From an uncultured Verrucomicrobiota bacterium (GTDB lineage: Bacteria; Verrucomicrobiota; Verrucomicrobiia; Limisphaerales; UBA9464): 60,305 bases of DNA. Below are positions 1-8,895 of the stretch, piece by piece. The notes under the pieces are model-generated. The model was not told where the DNA came from. It made no database searches and worked only from the letters and a program-made list of their open reading frames with translations. The first letter of the stretch is position 1. Each line of letters begins with the position of its first letter. Made by a program: the position numbers and the translations under genes. The stretch covers positions 1 through 60,305 of the forward strand of contig CAITXU010000006.1 in the NCBI GenBank assembly GCA_903896505.1, given 5' to 3'.

Positions 1-450
1 AGGGACATCCAACGGAGGGACGCGCTCCTGCAAGTCCCCAGATCGATTTCGACCACCATCGCCAGCACACCGCCTCGCCCATTCGTCCGGCAGTTCTGAC
101 CTCGAAACGGGACATCCGTCTTGTTACCAGGCATTTCCCTTAATTCCCGAGACCGCAGTTTTGATGACGGACTTGTAGGACCGCTCCCACCGGGCGGCTT
201 ATCCAGAGCTTTGAGCTACTGATGTTTCTCTGATTCAATGGGTTACACTTGAATCATCCGGAGGTGGAGAAAAGCCGTTTTTTGGAAGACAGAAATGTCG
301 GCGCTACGGCGTGAGGGCTGGTTCTTGAAGAGAGGTGCCAACCTCTATTTGCACCATGTCCCGGAGCCAACGGCCCCTATCCACTCCAGCCTGGGCCAAT
401 CGGCCCAGGTGGGGTGATGCTCGATGCTCCAAGCCTCAAGGCCCGAAAGG
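1..450. other. Non-coding stretch with dispersed repeats
   Basis: No convincing gene is seen before the DUF5069 stop codon. Positions 14-40 carry a block that recurs almost unchanged at 9897-9923 (core GGGACGCGCTCCTGCAAGTC). Positions about 295-325 carry a second block (core GCGCTACGGCGTGAGG) that resembles 46450-46480. These look like genome-wide dispersed repeats of this lineage. Confidence 0.6.
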
Positions 451-897
451 CTACTTCAGGACGGCCTGGTGGAACTCAAACCAGTCGTCCAGATTGTTCA
501 GGCTCACGGCATCGGGCAGTACGGACCCGTCATCGGGAAGTCCGTTGGCGGCGAGGATGTTTTTCCGGGTCTCATCCTTGTGAATGTAGCCGATGATGCT
601 GGTGTTCAGCTTGTGGATGTTGGCCTTGGTCAGATTGACCCCCGGCTGCTGACGCACCCAAGCTTCGAACTGGGGATAGGTTGGCTTTGATTCCTTGATG
701 AATTGAACAATCGCTTCCGGGTTCAATCCCAGGGCCGTAACCACCATCGTATCGTAGCCCTGGCCAATGCCGGGATATCCAGCAGCCAGTTTTCCTGCCG
801 CCTCGAGCGAGGCTTTCAGCCACAGACGGGGAAGATGAAGAATGCCCAGCGGGCCGGCGATGCCGGAGCTGATGAGGGGGACGTAGGTTTCGCTCAT
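451..897 (-). CDS. DUF5069 domain-containing protein
   Basis: A 148-residue cytoplasmic protein with no signal peptide or membrane segment. The opening YVPLISSGIAGPLGILHLPR followed by an LWLKASLEAAGKLA helix is the hallmark of DUF5069, a small family common in Verrucomicrobiota and Planctomycetes. Family function is unknown. It is transcribed divergently from the HpnA-like gene; about 200 bp between them hold both promoters. Length matches the family and the gene looks intact. Confidence 0.85.
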   Translation of the reverse strand: MSETYVPLISSGIAGPLGILHLPRLWLKASLEAAGKLAAGYPGIGQGYDTMVVTALGLNPEAIVQFIKESKPTYPQFEAWVRQQPGVNLTKANIHKLNTSIIGYIHKDETRKNILAANGLPDDGSVLPDAVSLNNLDDWFEFHQAVLK

Positions 898-1101
898 GGA
901 TGGAGAGTGTGTGTAATTCCGCAGTTGACCGGGGAAGGCTACGGGGCGAGGGACATCCGGGGCAACTGGTTTTACCAGTGTCGTGTTTCCGAAATAGCTT
1001 GCCGTTTGTTGTGCCTGAAATGCCCCATTCGGAAATACGACACGAGGGACCGGAACAAGCCGGGGATGGTTTTTTCCTCGGACTCATGCTGGAGTCGCGG
1101 A

Positions 1102-2115
1102 GTGAAATGTTTCGTCACCGGTGCCTCGGGTTTTATTGGAGCAAATCTGGCCCGCGACTTGGTGCAGGCTGGACATACAGTCCGGGCGCTGTTGCGGCCC
1201 GGTGCCGATCTGCGCGCACTGGACGGAGTGGACTTGGAGCAGGTCGTTGGTGACATCACCGATCCCGTGGACCGTCTGCAATCCGCCATGAAGGGATGTG
1301 ATTGGTGCTTTCATGTGGCGGCGAGCTATGCCCTCTGGTTACCCGACTACGCTCCCATGTATCGGGCCAATGTGGACGGCACCCGTGGTGTGTTGGAGGC
1401 GGCGTGGAAGGCGGGTTGCTCCCGGATTGTCTACACCAGCACCGTGGGTTGTATCGGGTTGCCCCAATCGAAGCACGGAGAGCCGGTTGTCCCTACCGAC
1501 GAAGAGACCCCGGTGTTCGAGACGCAAATGACCAATCCCTACAAGCTCTCCAAGTGGAAGGCCGAGATGGTCGCCCTGGACCTGGCCCGGCAGGGCGCCC
1601 CGGTGGTCATCGTCAACCCCAGCGCTCCCATTGGTGCCTGCGACGTCAAGCCCACTCCCACCGGCAAAATTGTGGTCGACTTCCTCAATCGCGCCCTGCC
1701 CGCCTATCTCGATACAGGTCTCAATTTTGTTCATGTCCGGGATGTGGCGGCCGGACACCGTCTGGCGGCGGAACGTGGACGAATCGGCCAGCGTTATATC
1801 CTCGGAAATGCCGAAGGCAATTGGACCCTTCAACACGCCTTGCTCGTCCTGTCGGAATTAACCGGAATTCCCGCTCCCCGCCATCAGGTCCCCTATGCGG
1901 TGGCGCTGGGATTTGCCCACATGAATGAGCAATGGTCGAGATGGAGCGGTCAACCGCCCAAGGCTCCGGTGGCGGGAGTCAAAATGGCCCGGTACAAAAT
2001 GTGGTTTAAACCCGGCCGGGCGATTCAGGAACTCGGCCTTCCACAAACCCCGCCACGGGAAGCGCTGGCGGATGCCGTTCAATGGTTCCGAAGCCAGCAG
2101 ATGGCCCGCGGCTGA
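1102..2115 (+). CDS. hpnA: HpnA-like NAD-dependent sugar epimerase/dehydratase
   Basis: An extended short-chain dehydrogenase of 337 residues. Visible features are the N-terminal Rossmann motif GASGFIG (about residues 6-12), a YTSTVGCIG strand, and the catalytic YKLSK (YxxxK). Overall it resembles the hopanoid-associated sugar epimerase HpnA, predicted to modify an NDP-sugar or squalene-derived head group. The reading frame is open far upstream, but GTG at 1102 is the likely start because GGAG lies at 1091-1094 and the Rossmann fold begins at once. It converges on the radical SAM gene with 12 bp between stops. The family-level call is firm; the HpnA subfamily assignment is less certain. Confidence 0.8.
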   Translation: MKCFVTGASGFIGANLARDLVQAGHTVRALLRPGADLRALDGVDLEQVVGDITDPVDRLQSAMKGCDWCFHVAASYALWLPDYAPMYRANVDGTRGVLEAAWKAGCSRIVYTSTVGCIGLPQSKHGEPVVPTDEETPVFETQMTNPYKLSKWKAEMVALDLARQGAPVVIVNPSAPIGACDVKPTPTGKIVVDFLNRALPAYLDTGLNFVHVRDVAAGHRLAAERGRIGQRYILGNAEGNWTLQHALLVLSELTGIPAPRHQVPYAVALGFAHMNEQWSRWSGQPPKAPVAGVKMARYKMWFKPGRAIQELGLPQTPPREALADAVQWFRSQQMARG

Positions 2116-2127
2116 TTCACCGCCGAA

Positions 2128-3378
2128 TCAAACCTTGCCGATCCACTTGCGGTCATCCCACACCGCCTTCAGAGAGGTCAGGTTCCGACCGTCAAAGACA
2201 TGGCGGGCGGCCTTCAACAGGTTGCCTTTCTTTGCGGCCTGCCAGGCATCGCTGGCGCTGATCGCCACAAACTGCAGGACGCTCGGGTCGCGATAGCAAT
2301 CAATCATACAGCGGGTGCAACCGTCCCGAATCAGTTTGGAATCGTCCCATTCGTAGACGTTGCACATCGGCGTCTCCCAAAAGTGACAGCGATACAGGTT
2401 CAGATGCCAGTCGAGGTAAAAGTACTTGTGGCCTCCCAGGCACCCGAACTTTTCCGTTTCACCCCGAAGGTGCCGTTGCATTTCCGAGAGGGATTCCTCC
2501 GGATTGACCACCGGATACCCGCTCGCCCGCTTCATGACCTTGATCTGGTCGAACAGGCCGATGAGTTCGTCCTTGGTGAAATTGACCAACCCGCTGTCGC
2601 TGAAACTCAAGTAACTCGATGCCAGACTGGTCAGCGGGTAACTAAAGGTGCAGGAGCGGAATCCAAGCTCCTCGAGGAAGGCGGGAAGCTTGCCGTAATC
2701 CTCAATCAGCTTGCTGGCGGTGATGCTGGCGGTCGTCTGAATACCCAGTTCGTGAAAGACCTCGTTCGCCCGTTTGATCTTACGGCAAACATCGGGAAGT
2801 CCCCGGTTCTTTTCGTGCCGGGCAACGTCATGGGCGTCAATGGACATGATCACGCTGGTCAAGCCATCGCTGGCCAGGGCCTTCATGTTCTCCTCGTTCC
2901 AGAGGGATCCGTTGGTACAGATCATCGGGTGAATACCCCGACTGGCCGCATACCGGACCATCGCCCGTAACTCCTTGTGGACCAATGGTTCGCCTCCAAC
3001 AAACAGCAGGTAGCCAATGTGGTTGCGAACGGCAATATCAATGACGTCCTGGGCCTCCCGCAGCGTGACGCTCCGACGTTGCTTGGGATCAAACTTGTCG
3101 ACCGCAAATCCGCAAAAGTCGCACCGGGCGTTGCAGACGTTGGTGATCGCAAACTGAAGATACCCCGGACCCCCGTGGTTCAGGACATCGCTGATCAGGC
3201 TGAACGTCGATTTCGACGGACGCGGAACCGGACGCGTGAAATCGACCGGATGCGGAGGCTGTGGTGCGGGAACCGCCGGGGAGGCAGTCGAAGTAGGTTG
3301 GTTTAGGGCGACCGCGGACATGCGAGCAAAGGCTTGAAACATCCTCGTTTTCGCTCCAGCCGCAACCTTTTCCGTCAT
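2128..3378 (-). CDS. Radical SAM protein with SPASM-like C-terminus
   Basis: A 416-residue radical S-adenosylmethionine enzyme. CNARCDFC at residues 82-89 supplies the CxxxCxxC ligands of the 4Fe-4S cluster, and the GGEP motif follows near residue 127. At least six more cysteines in the last 110 residues (FGCLGG, YRCHF, MCNVY, GCTRCMIDC) suggest auxiliary clusters of SPASM/twitch type. The first roughly 60 residues are Pro/Ala-rich and poorly structured, so an internal ATG (MFQAFARM or MSAVAL) may be the real start. The substrate cannot be told from sequence. It converges with the HpnA-like gene, so the two are neighbours but not one operon. Confidence 0.8.
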   Translation of the reverse strand: MTEKVAAGAKTRMFQAFARMSAVALNQPTSTASPAVPAPQPPHPVDFTRPVPRPSKSTFSLISDVLNHGGPGYLQFAITNVCNARCDFCGFAVDKFDPKQRRSVTLREAQDVIDIAVRNHIGYLLFVGGEPLVHKELRAMVRYAASRGIHPMICTNGSLWNEENMKALASDGLTSVIMSIDAHDVARHEKNRGLPDVCRKIKRANEVFHELGIQTTASITASKLIEDYGKLPAFLEELGFRSCTFSYPLTSLASSYLSFSDSGLVNFTKDELIGLFDQIKVMKRASGYPVVNPEESLSEMQRHLRGETEKFGCLGGHKYFYLDWHLNLYRCHFWETPMCNVYEWDDSKLIRDGCTRCMIDCYRDPSVLQFVAISASDAWQAAKKGNLLKAARHVFDGRNLTSLKAVWDDRKWIGKV

Positions 3379-3958
3379 CGAGCCTCAAGGAACATCCGGA
3401 GGTGACGCAAAACCTCCCAAAGCTGCACCCGGGAGCCCTAACAAATGACCTGTCCCTTTGTCTGAACCCGGGAACCCGGACGTCTCGTCCGGCCCTGGAC
3501 TCGATGCATCCGGGGGGCGTCAGGGGTAATGAACGGTGTGGGTCACGGAAACCTGACGTTAGTCAAACAAAGGGACAGGTCATCTGTCGCCTCTCGGTGC
3601 TAACTCCAATTGGAACTTCAATTGGAACTCAGGGTGCCGTTCAGGGAAGATAACGGGTTGTGTCCATCCCAGTCGAGGCCAACGGCTTCGGTCGCCTCAC
3701 AGGTCATGGATGAGGGCTGAAGGCCCGGTCCAATTCACCACTGCGGATTCCTTCATTGCGAAGGAATCCGCGGTTGGTGGGGCTTTTACCACTCAGGATC
3801 GAGTGATGGCACCTGTGTCTCAGGCTTAAGCCACTTTGGAACCAAAACGATTGAACCGAGGATAGAGGGATGGAACCTGCGGCACCAGCTTAGGCCGCAT
3901 TGGGATCGCATCGCTTGAACCGAGGTTCAGCGGCCGACCCGGCCTTTCGACATTTCCT
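3379..3958. repeat. Repeat-rich intergenic region (REP-like arms, hairpin, tandem repeat)
   Basis: No gene is seen in these 580 bases. A 17-bp perfect inverted repeat lies at 3445-3461 (ATGACCTGTCCCTTTGT) and 3567-3583. A strong hairpin lies at 3743-3771 with 12-bp arms (GCGGATTCCTTC) and a 5-base loop. An imperfect tandem repeat of about 65 bp covers about 3797-3861 and 3862-3926, both units ending in TTGAACCGAGG. The first element resembles REP-type sequences mobilised by RAYT transposases. Confidence 0.65.
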
Positions 3959-4867
3959 TCACCAGCGCACTTTTGTGGGGAAGTATTCGGAAATCAGGTC
4001 TTCGTAATACGGACGGAGGGCCTTCGCGTCGGGCTTGGCGTGGCTCTTGGTGTACAGGTCATACGGATTGAAGTCGTGGACGTCCTTCAAGTGCTTGCGG
4101 TCCTGATCGTTCAACAAATGACCGTATTCCCCTTCGCGGTGCCACGGGTAAAAGCTGTGATACCGCAGCATGTAGAGCCCTTCCATCGGCAGGTAATCCT
4201 TGCAGACGTTGTAGATGTACTCGTCGTGACCCCAGGAAAGATTGACGGCATCGAGGCCACAGCCTTCTTCATAGATGCCATTCCGGCTCTGGAAGCGGGC
4301 ATTCTGGCTGTCGGGATTGGCGTCGAAAAAGCGGGGGAAGACGATTTTCTGCGAATAGGCGCATCCGGTCGGGAACGTGTCGCCCACCACTGCCCACTGC
4401 GGCTCACCCCAGAGGCAAAGGATTTTTCCCAAGTCATGCACAAAGCCGGTCAGGATCATCCAACGGGGCTTTCCATCGGCCCGCAAATGCTCTGCGGTTT
4501 GCAAAAGGTGCTCCAACTGCGACAGGTCCGTGTCGGGGTCCGAGTCGTCAACCAATTGATTGAGGTACTCCGCCGCTTCCCAAATGCTCATCTGACGGCG
4601 ATTCAAGCCAAGATACTCCTTCCGCTTGGCCAGAGCGAAGTCATAGGTCTGGTGGGCATGATTCAGACGATAGAATTCCCGGACCGTCGGACGGGCGTCC
4701 GCCTCATAGTTCCGGAATTCGGTCACCTTCTTGTTCGGGTCGGTACCGATCGAAGGCTTCTTTTGTTCCTCCGTCATCGGTTCCGGATACCGCTGCTTAT
4801 AGAAGTCCTCGACCTCATCCAGCGATTGAAGGGGGGCGTTGTTCTCGGGTGCGGTCAGAATGCTCAT
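3959..4867 (-). CDS. myo-Inositol oxygenase
   Basis: A cytosolic di-iron oxygenase that cleaves myo-inositol to D-glucuronate. The 302-residue product matches the roughly 285-residue eukaryotic enzymes. All six expected iron ligands can be placed by motif: EHLLQTAEHLR (His), HDLGK (His, Asp), SWGHDEY (His), RYHSFYPWHREGE (His) and FNPYDLYTKSH (Asp). The frame is open to 5026, but that extension overlaps the upstream permease; ATG at 4867 (MSILTAP) fits the family. It lies 65 bp downstream of the sugar permease gene, so imported inositol is the likely substrate. Confidence 0.92.
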   Translation of the reverse strand: MSILTAPENNAPLQSLDEVEDFYKQRYPEPMTEEQKKPSIGTDPNKKVTEFRNYEADARPTVREFYRLNHAHQTYDFALAKRKEYLGLNRRQMSIWEAAEYLNQLVDDSDPDTDLSQLEHLLQTAEHLRADGKPRWMILTGFVHDLGKILCLWGEPQWAVVGDTFPTGCAYSQKIVFPRFFDANPDSQNARFQSRNGIYEEGCGLDAVNLSWGHDEYIYNVCKDYLPMEGLYMLRYHSFYPWHREGEYGHLLNDQDRKHLKDVHDFNPYDLYTKSHAKPDAKALRPYYEDLISEYFPTKVRW

Positions 4868-4932
4868 GGCAAAAAATCTTCGGGAACCAATCGCCTGAAA
4901 TGGGGAATTGCTCAAGTCAGAATTGACCGACA

Positions 4933-5895
4933 CTAGTGTCGTCCACGGCTCTGTCGCCACTTGTCGAGACCCACGGCCAAAACGATGACCACACCAATGA
5001 TCACCTCCTGGGTGTAGGTTTGCCATCCCAGTTGATTGGTGCCGTTGCGCAGCAAAGCCATGATCAAGGCTCCGATCATGGACCCACTGATGCTCCCAGC
5101 TCCTCCGCTTAAACTCGCGCCTCCAATGACCACCGCGGCGATGATATCAAGCTCGAGTCCGACGGCCACGGTTGGGTCCCCTTGTGTGAGACGCGACATT
5201 TGCAACAGACCTGCCAGACCAAAAAGCAATCCGGCGACGCCATAGGTGGCCGTCTTGACGATGGCCACCCGCACCCCGCTGTACCGGGCCGCCAGTTCAT
5301 TGGCCCCGACAGCGAAGACCTGGCGTCCGAAAACGGTTCGGCGCAGCAGGAGACCCATCACGACGGCAAGTGACAAAAGAATCCAGACACCTACCGGTAG
5401 CGGCCAGAACTGTCCGGGGTCAACCCGGGCCATCAGGATGCCCACTCCGGAAGTCGGTGGAACATTGATCGTGGCATTGTCCCCCAACCATTTGGCGCCT
5501 CCCCGGACCACCCCCATCATGCCCAAGGTGACAATGAACGGCATCATCCGGAATCCGGCAATGATCGTGCCGTTGATGAGTCCAATACCTGAAGCGACCG
5601 ACAGAACCATGGCAACCGTCGGCCAGAGGGGCCATCCTGCGACGAGAAGTCGTGCACCCAGCACGCCGGTGAAGGCGACCACGGACCCTACGCTCAAGTC
5701 GATGCCGCCACCCACGATGATCAACGTCATCCCCAGGGCTCCAACGGCGACGATGACCGTCTGGGTCAGGATGTTCTTCAGGTTGCCTCCCGTGAAAATG
5801 AACTCGCGCTCCTCGGTCAGGGCGAACAGTCCGCACACCAGCAGCAGGCCAAGAAATGGCCCTCCGGATTGCAGCAAGCGTGAGAAACGCGACAT
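4933..5895 (-). CDS. ABC transporter permease, ribose/inositol (RbsC) type
   Basis: A 320-residue integral membrane protein of the BPD_transp_2 family (RbsC, AraH, XylH, IatP). About eight to ten hydrophobic helices are visible, and the signature GGGIDLSVGSVVAFTGVLGA follows the third. GGASLSGGAGSISGSMIGAL near the C-terminus is the typical family loop. It would form the membrane channel for the substrate delivered by the binding protein encoded 120 bp upstream. Together with the oxygenase downstream, the likely cargo is inositol or a related polyol. Confidence 0.9.
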   Translation of the reverse strand: MSRFSRLLQSGGPFLGLLLVCGLFALTEEREFIFTGGNLKNILTQTVIVAVGALGMTLIIVGGGIDLSVGSVVAFTGVLGARLLVAGWPLWPTVAMVLSVASGIGLINGTIIAGFRMMPFIVTLGMMGVVRGGAKWLGDNATINVPPTSGVGILMARVDPGQFWPLPVGVWILLSLAVVMGLLLRRTVFGRQVFAVGANELAARYSGVRVAIVKTATYGVAGLLFGLAGLLQMSRLTQGDPTVAVGLELDIIAAVVIGGASLSGGAGSISGSMIGALIMALLRNGTNQLGWQTYTQEVIIGVVIVLAVGLDKWRQSRGRH

Positions 5896-6015
5896 GAATA
5901 AAATTAGGAATCAGTCACAACGGCAGGCAGAAGGTCAATGGCAGAGGGGAGATGCAGGCGCATCGCTAGGTGACCCCGTTTGCCGTCCACAGGACCCAAT
6001 AGGCCGTGCGCAGCA

Positions 6016-7002
6016 CTAATCTTTGAGGTATTTGGAGATGGGGGGGGCCAGCAAATCCGCATTGGCGGGATCGTTCATATTGTCGCGAGTCACCAGGGTG
6101 ACCCCGGTATCGATCCGCTTCTCAATCGGCTTTCCCTGGAGGTGCTGGACCAGCGTCATCACCCCGAGATAGCCCATCTTGAGCGGGTCCTGAATCACCA
6201 ATGCCTGGAGATCATTGTTTTGAAGGTCGCGGACCGACTGCACTCCGGAATCGAAGCCGATGAGCTTGACCTGGCCCCCGGCCTTACCCAGATCTCTCAA
6301 CGCCTTGGCCATACCGATGGTCACGGTTTCATTGGGACAAAAAATGCCGTTGACCTCCCGGCCAAACCGATTGAGGAGGTTCTGAGACGCCTGGTAGGCG
6401 GTCTCCCGTGTCGCACCTGAATGCTGATCGGCGGAGATCAGGTTGAGCTCGGGAAATGCCTTGAGGGCATCGAGAAAACCACTTTCCCGAGCCTCAGTGC
6501 TGGCGCTGCCGACCTGATAGCGGAGCAAAATCACCTTTCCTTTGCCAGACAGGAGTTTCGCCAGGTACTGACCGGCCAACTGACCCCCTTTGAAATTGTC
6601 GGTGGCGACGAAACTCACTTGTTTGTCCGATTTGAGGTCCGAGTCAATGACCACCGTGGGGACACCAGCCTGGGCGGCGCTCGTGACCGGTGCCACCAAC
6701 GCTTGTGAATCAAGCGGTGCAAGAACGATCCCATTGACCTTTCGGGCCGTGAAATTCTCGACCACCTGGATTTGTTGGTCCCGGTCGTCCTCGCGCAATG
6801 GGCCTTTCCAGAATAGTTTCACCTTGGTGCCTTGGGCATTGAGCTCCTGCTCCGCCTTACTGGCCCCGGCGTGGATGGACTTCCAGAACTCGTGGGTCGT
6901 GCCCTTGGGGATCACGGCCAGGGTGTACGTCGTCGGCTCGGCGGCGACGGTGGAACAGGCAAGGCCCAGCGCCACGAGGCAGGTTCGTAACAGGGAGGAC
7001 AT
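6016..7002 (-). CDS. Periplasmic sugar-binding protein, ribose/inositol type
   Basis: A 328-residue periplasmic-binding-protein-like family member (Peripla_BP_4). A signal peptide (MSSLLRTCLVALGLACSTVAA) precedes a two-lobed fold that starts TYTLAVIPKGTTHEFW. The conserved VVIDSDL and IGFDSG strands are present. It is the first gene of the inositol-type operon on this strand, followed by the permease and inositol oxygenase. The 120-bp gap before the permease is too small for the RbsA-type ATPase that normally lies there. Confidence 0.88.
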   Translation of the reverse strand: MSSLLRTCLVALGLACSTVAAEPTTYTLAVIPKGTTHEFWKSIHAGASKAEQELNAQGTKVKLFWKGPLREDDRDQQIQVVENFTARKVNGIVLAPLDSQALVAPVTSAAQAGVPTVVIDSDLKSDKQVSFVATDNFKGGQLAGQYLAKLLSGKGKVILLRYQVGSASTEARESGFLDALKAFPELNLISADQHSGATRETAYQASQNLLNRFGREVNGIFCPNETVTIGMAKALRDLGKAGGQVKLIGFDSGVQSVRDLQNNDLQALVIQDPLKMGYLGVMTLVQHLQGKPIEKRIDTGVTLVTRDNMNDPANADLLAPPISKYLKD

Positions 7003-7346
7003 GGAGGGAGCCTAGAAAGCCCGGGCCGGTTTAGGCAAGCGGCGTTGCACCAGATTCCGATCCGCACTCGAGTTTTGATGGAAGCACCGAATGAAAAAGG
7101 ATGAAAAGGAGGAAATGGCCGGGTTCATACGCGTTCTTCCTAGGTGGCGCGGATGAAGTGTGGGGTTGAGATACGAAATACACCGAGCACGCTTAGTCGG
7201 GGCCTTAGAAGAAGGGTCCGAAAAATGACCACAAATCGCGTTTTCAGGCCTAAAATCAAGAAAAGCGTGGAAAAAATGGGGGCGCGTCTTGTTAATGCAA
7301 TGCGCTTCTTTTAGTCTCATCAACATCCTTAGCATAACATCAGCAA
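7003..7346. other. Divergent intergenic region: sugar operon and PEP-CTERM promoters
   Basis: The region separates the sugar-uptake operon (minus strand) from the first PEP-CTERM gene (plus strand). No gene is seen. The right half is A/T-rich and carries the motif described at 7293-7308. The left half (about 7017-7110) presumably holds the sugar operon promoter, but I see no clear binding-site repeat. Confidence 0.5.
7293..7308 (+). promoter_or_regulatory. Shared upstream motif, PEP-CTERM gene 1
   Basis: TAATGCAATGCGCTTC ends 38 bases before the ATG at 7347. Nearly the same 16-mer stands ahead of the second paralogue (8214-8229), 39 bases before its ATG. Conservation of both sequence and spacing in otherwise diverged intergenic DNA suggests a promoter element or regulator site. 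Confidence 0.5.
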
Positions 7347-7919
7347 ATGAAAAACCTCTCGTCATTCCTCGCGCTCGCAGCGGGAGTCGTCGTTGCCAGC
7401 CAGGCTCACGCCTCGTTGATCACCGGTGACATCAGCTTCGCGGGCTCCACCACTCTCAACTCCTCGGTTCCCACCTCGACGGCTTATAACAGCTTCGTGG
7501 CTGTCACCGTGGGGGATGGTACCCAGACCGGTGCCTATGCCGGCACCGATGGTTTGCCCGTGACCTTCACTGGTCTCACCTACCTGTCGGGCGGCCTTCC
7601 TGCCCCCATCGTCGGAACTCCGACCCTTTGGTCCTTCAAGTCCGGAGGCACGACCTACGACTTCAAGATCACCTCGCTCGATAACGTGACCAAGGATACC
7701 TCGCTGGGAATCACCTCGGTTTCCATCTGGGGCTCTGGTATCGCTCAAATCACCGGTTACACCGACACCCCGGGACAATTCAGCCTCGTCCTGACTGGCA
7801 AGAAGGCCAAAGTGACCTTTGCCGCCTACACCGTCGCAGTTCCTGAGCCCACCAGCTGGGCTTTGGTCAGCGGCCTCGGCCTGGCCGGTTTCGCCTTGGT
7901 TCGTCGCAATCGCAAGTAA
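7347..7919 (+). CDS. PEP-CTERM sorting-domain protein, paralogue 1
   Basis: A small exported protein of 190 residues. A signal peptide ends near ASQAHA, a beta-rich Gly/Thr/Ser body follows (GDISFAGSTTLNSSVPTSTA), and the C-terminus carries VPEPTSWALV, a hydrophobic helix and a basic tail (RRNRK). That tail is the PEP-CTERM signal cut by an exosortase, none of which is encoded here. It is the most diverged of three tandem paralogues and starts without a clear Shine-Dalgarno. A structural or extracellular-matrix role is inferred, not shown. Confidence 0.88.
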   Translation: MKNLSSFLALAAGVVVASQAHASLITGDISFAGSTTLNSSVPTSTAYNSFVAVTVGDGTQTGAYAGTDGLPVTFTGLTYLSGGLPAPIVGTPTLWSFKSGGTTYDFKITSLDNVTKDTSLGITSVSIWGSGIAQITGYTDTPGQFSLVLTGKKAKVTFAAYTVAVPEPTSWALVSGLGLAGFALVRRNRK

Positions 7920-8268
7920 TCCGCAGCGGGGACCCGGTGTCCCTAAGCGGCTGGTAGTTCGTCTTCGCGACCCGGTCTGGATGGGTTAGGCCGGGTTGCG
8001 GAGATTCAAGTGAATCGACCAGCAACATTCGTAGGTCAGGCCATAGCCGCACTCCAGGCAGGTTCGGGTGGCGGCGAAACTGGCGTTAAAGGGTGGTGAC
8101 AGGGCTAAAAAAAGATCGCCGCCCCCCCTGTCGCCAAGGCTACGCACCAGACGGCTTTGACTCGGGTTCTATTTTTTTCAAAAAGTGGTGGACATTCTTT
8201 TAGATTACAGCTCTAATGCGACGCGCTTCAGTTATTAACTTAGCCAACCTTACTAGACTCACTTGACT
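7920..8268. other. Intergenic spacer between PEP-CTERM paralogues 1 and 2
   Basis: No gene is seen. The last 70 bases are A/T-rich (run of T at 8171-8177) and contain the motif at 8214-8229. I see no terminator with a T-tract after paralogue 1 comparable to those after paralogues 2 and 3. Confidence 0.5.
8214..8229 (+). promoter_or_regulatory. Shared upstream motif, PEP-CTERM gene 2
   Basis: TAATGCGACGCGCTTC matches 14 of 16 bases of the element at 7293-7308 and ends 39 bases before the ATG at 8269. The third paralogue lacks a recognisable copy; it instead has a GGTTAACCGCAGGGTTAAC palindrome-like stretch at about 9143-9161. Confidence 0.5.
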
Positions 8269-8838
8269 ATGAATAAGTTCTCTGCAGTACTCGCGGCCTC
8301 CGCGCTCGTTGCTGCCAGCCAGATGTATGCCGCCTCCATCTCGGGCGACATTAGCTTCGCTGGTTCCGCCGTTCTCAACGGCAAAGTCCCAGTCTCCACC
8401 GCTTTCTCCTCCTTCTCCGGAGTGACTGTCGGTATGGGTACTCAAACTGGTGATTACACCACCACCGATGGTGCTTCGGCCACCTTCAGCGGCTTCACCT
8501 TTGAATCCGGTGGTCTTCCTGCGACCGTTGGTGCTCCCTTCACCCTCTGGTCCTTCGTGTCGGGCACTTCGACCTATGACTTCAAGGTGAGCTCCCTGAC
8601 CTCGGTCTCCAAGGCGACCTCCGCTGGTATCACCTCGCTCACCATCTCGGGCACCGGTATCGCCCAGATCACCGGGTTCACCGATACCGCTGGTTCCTTT
8701 ACCCTCCAGCTCTCGGGCAAGAAGACCAAGGTCACCTTCGCTTCCTACGCCACTGCGGTTCCCGAGCCCACCAGCTGGGCTTTGGTCAGCGGCCTCGGCC
8801 TCGCCGGTTTCGCGTTTTATCGCCGCGCGCGCAAGTAA
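8269..8838 (+). CDS. PEP-CTERM sorting-domain protein, paralogue 2
   Basis: A 189-residue exported protein closely similar to the third paralogue and clearly related to the first. The signal peptide ends near ASQMYA, the body begins SISGDISFAGSAVLN, and the tail is AVPEPTSWALVSGLG, a membrane helix and YRRARK. The ATG at 8269 (MNKFSAV) is preferred over the in-frame TTG at 8263 because the signal peptide n-region then has a normal length. A strong terminator follows at 8896-8929, so this is probably its own transcription unit. Confidence 0.88.
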   Translation: MNKFSAVLAASALVAASQMYAASISGDISFAGSAVLNGKVPVSTAFSSFSGVTVGMGTQTGDYTTTDGASATFSGFTFESGGLPATVGAPFTLWSFVSGTSTYDFKVSSLTSVSKATSAGITSLTISGTGIAQITGFTDTAGSFTLQLSGKKTKVTFASYATAVPEPTSWALVSGLGLAGFAFYRRARK

Positions 8839-8895
8839 TTTGAAGAGTTGGATTTAAATCCGACTCCCAATCTACTTTCAAACGTCTCTCATTGA

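Noticed and set aside
703..1101. Upstream in-frame extension of the HpnA-like gene
   Set aside because: Overlaps the divergent DUF5069 gene and lacks family homology; the Rossmann motif starts right after GTG 1102.
4040..4936. Antisense frame of 298 codons opposite inositol oxygenase
   Set aside because: Antisense to a gene with all iron ligands conserved; repetitive Val/Ile-rich shadow.
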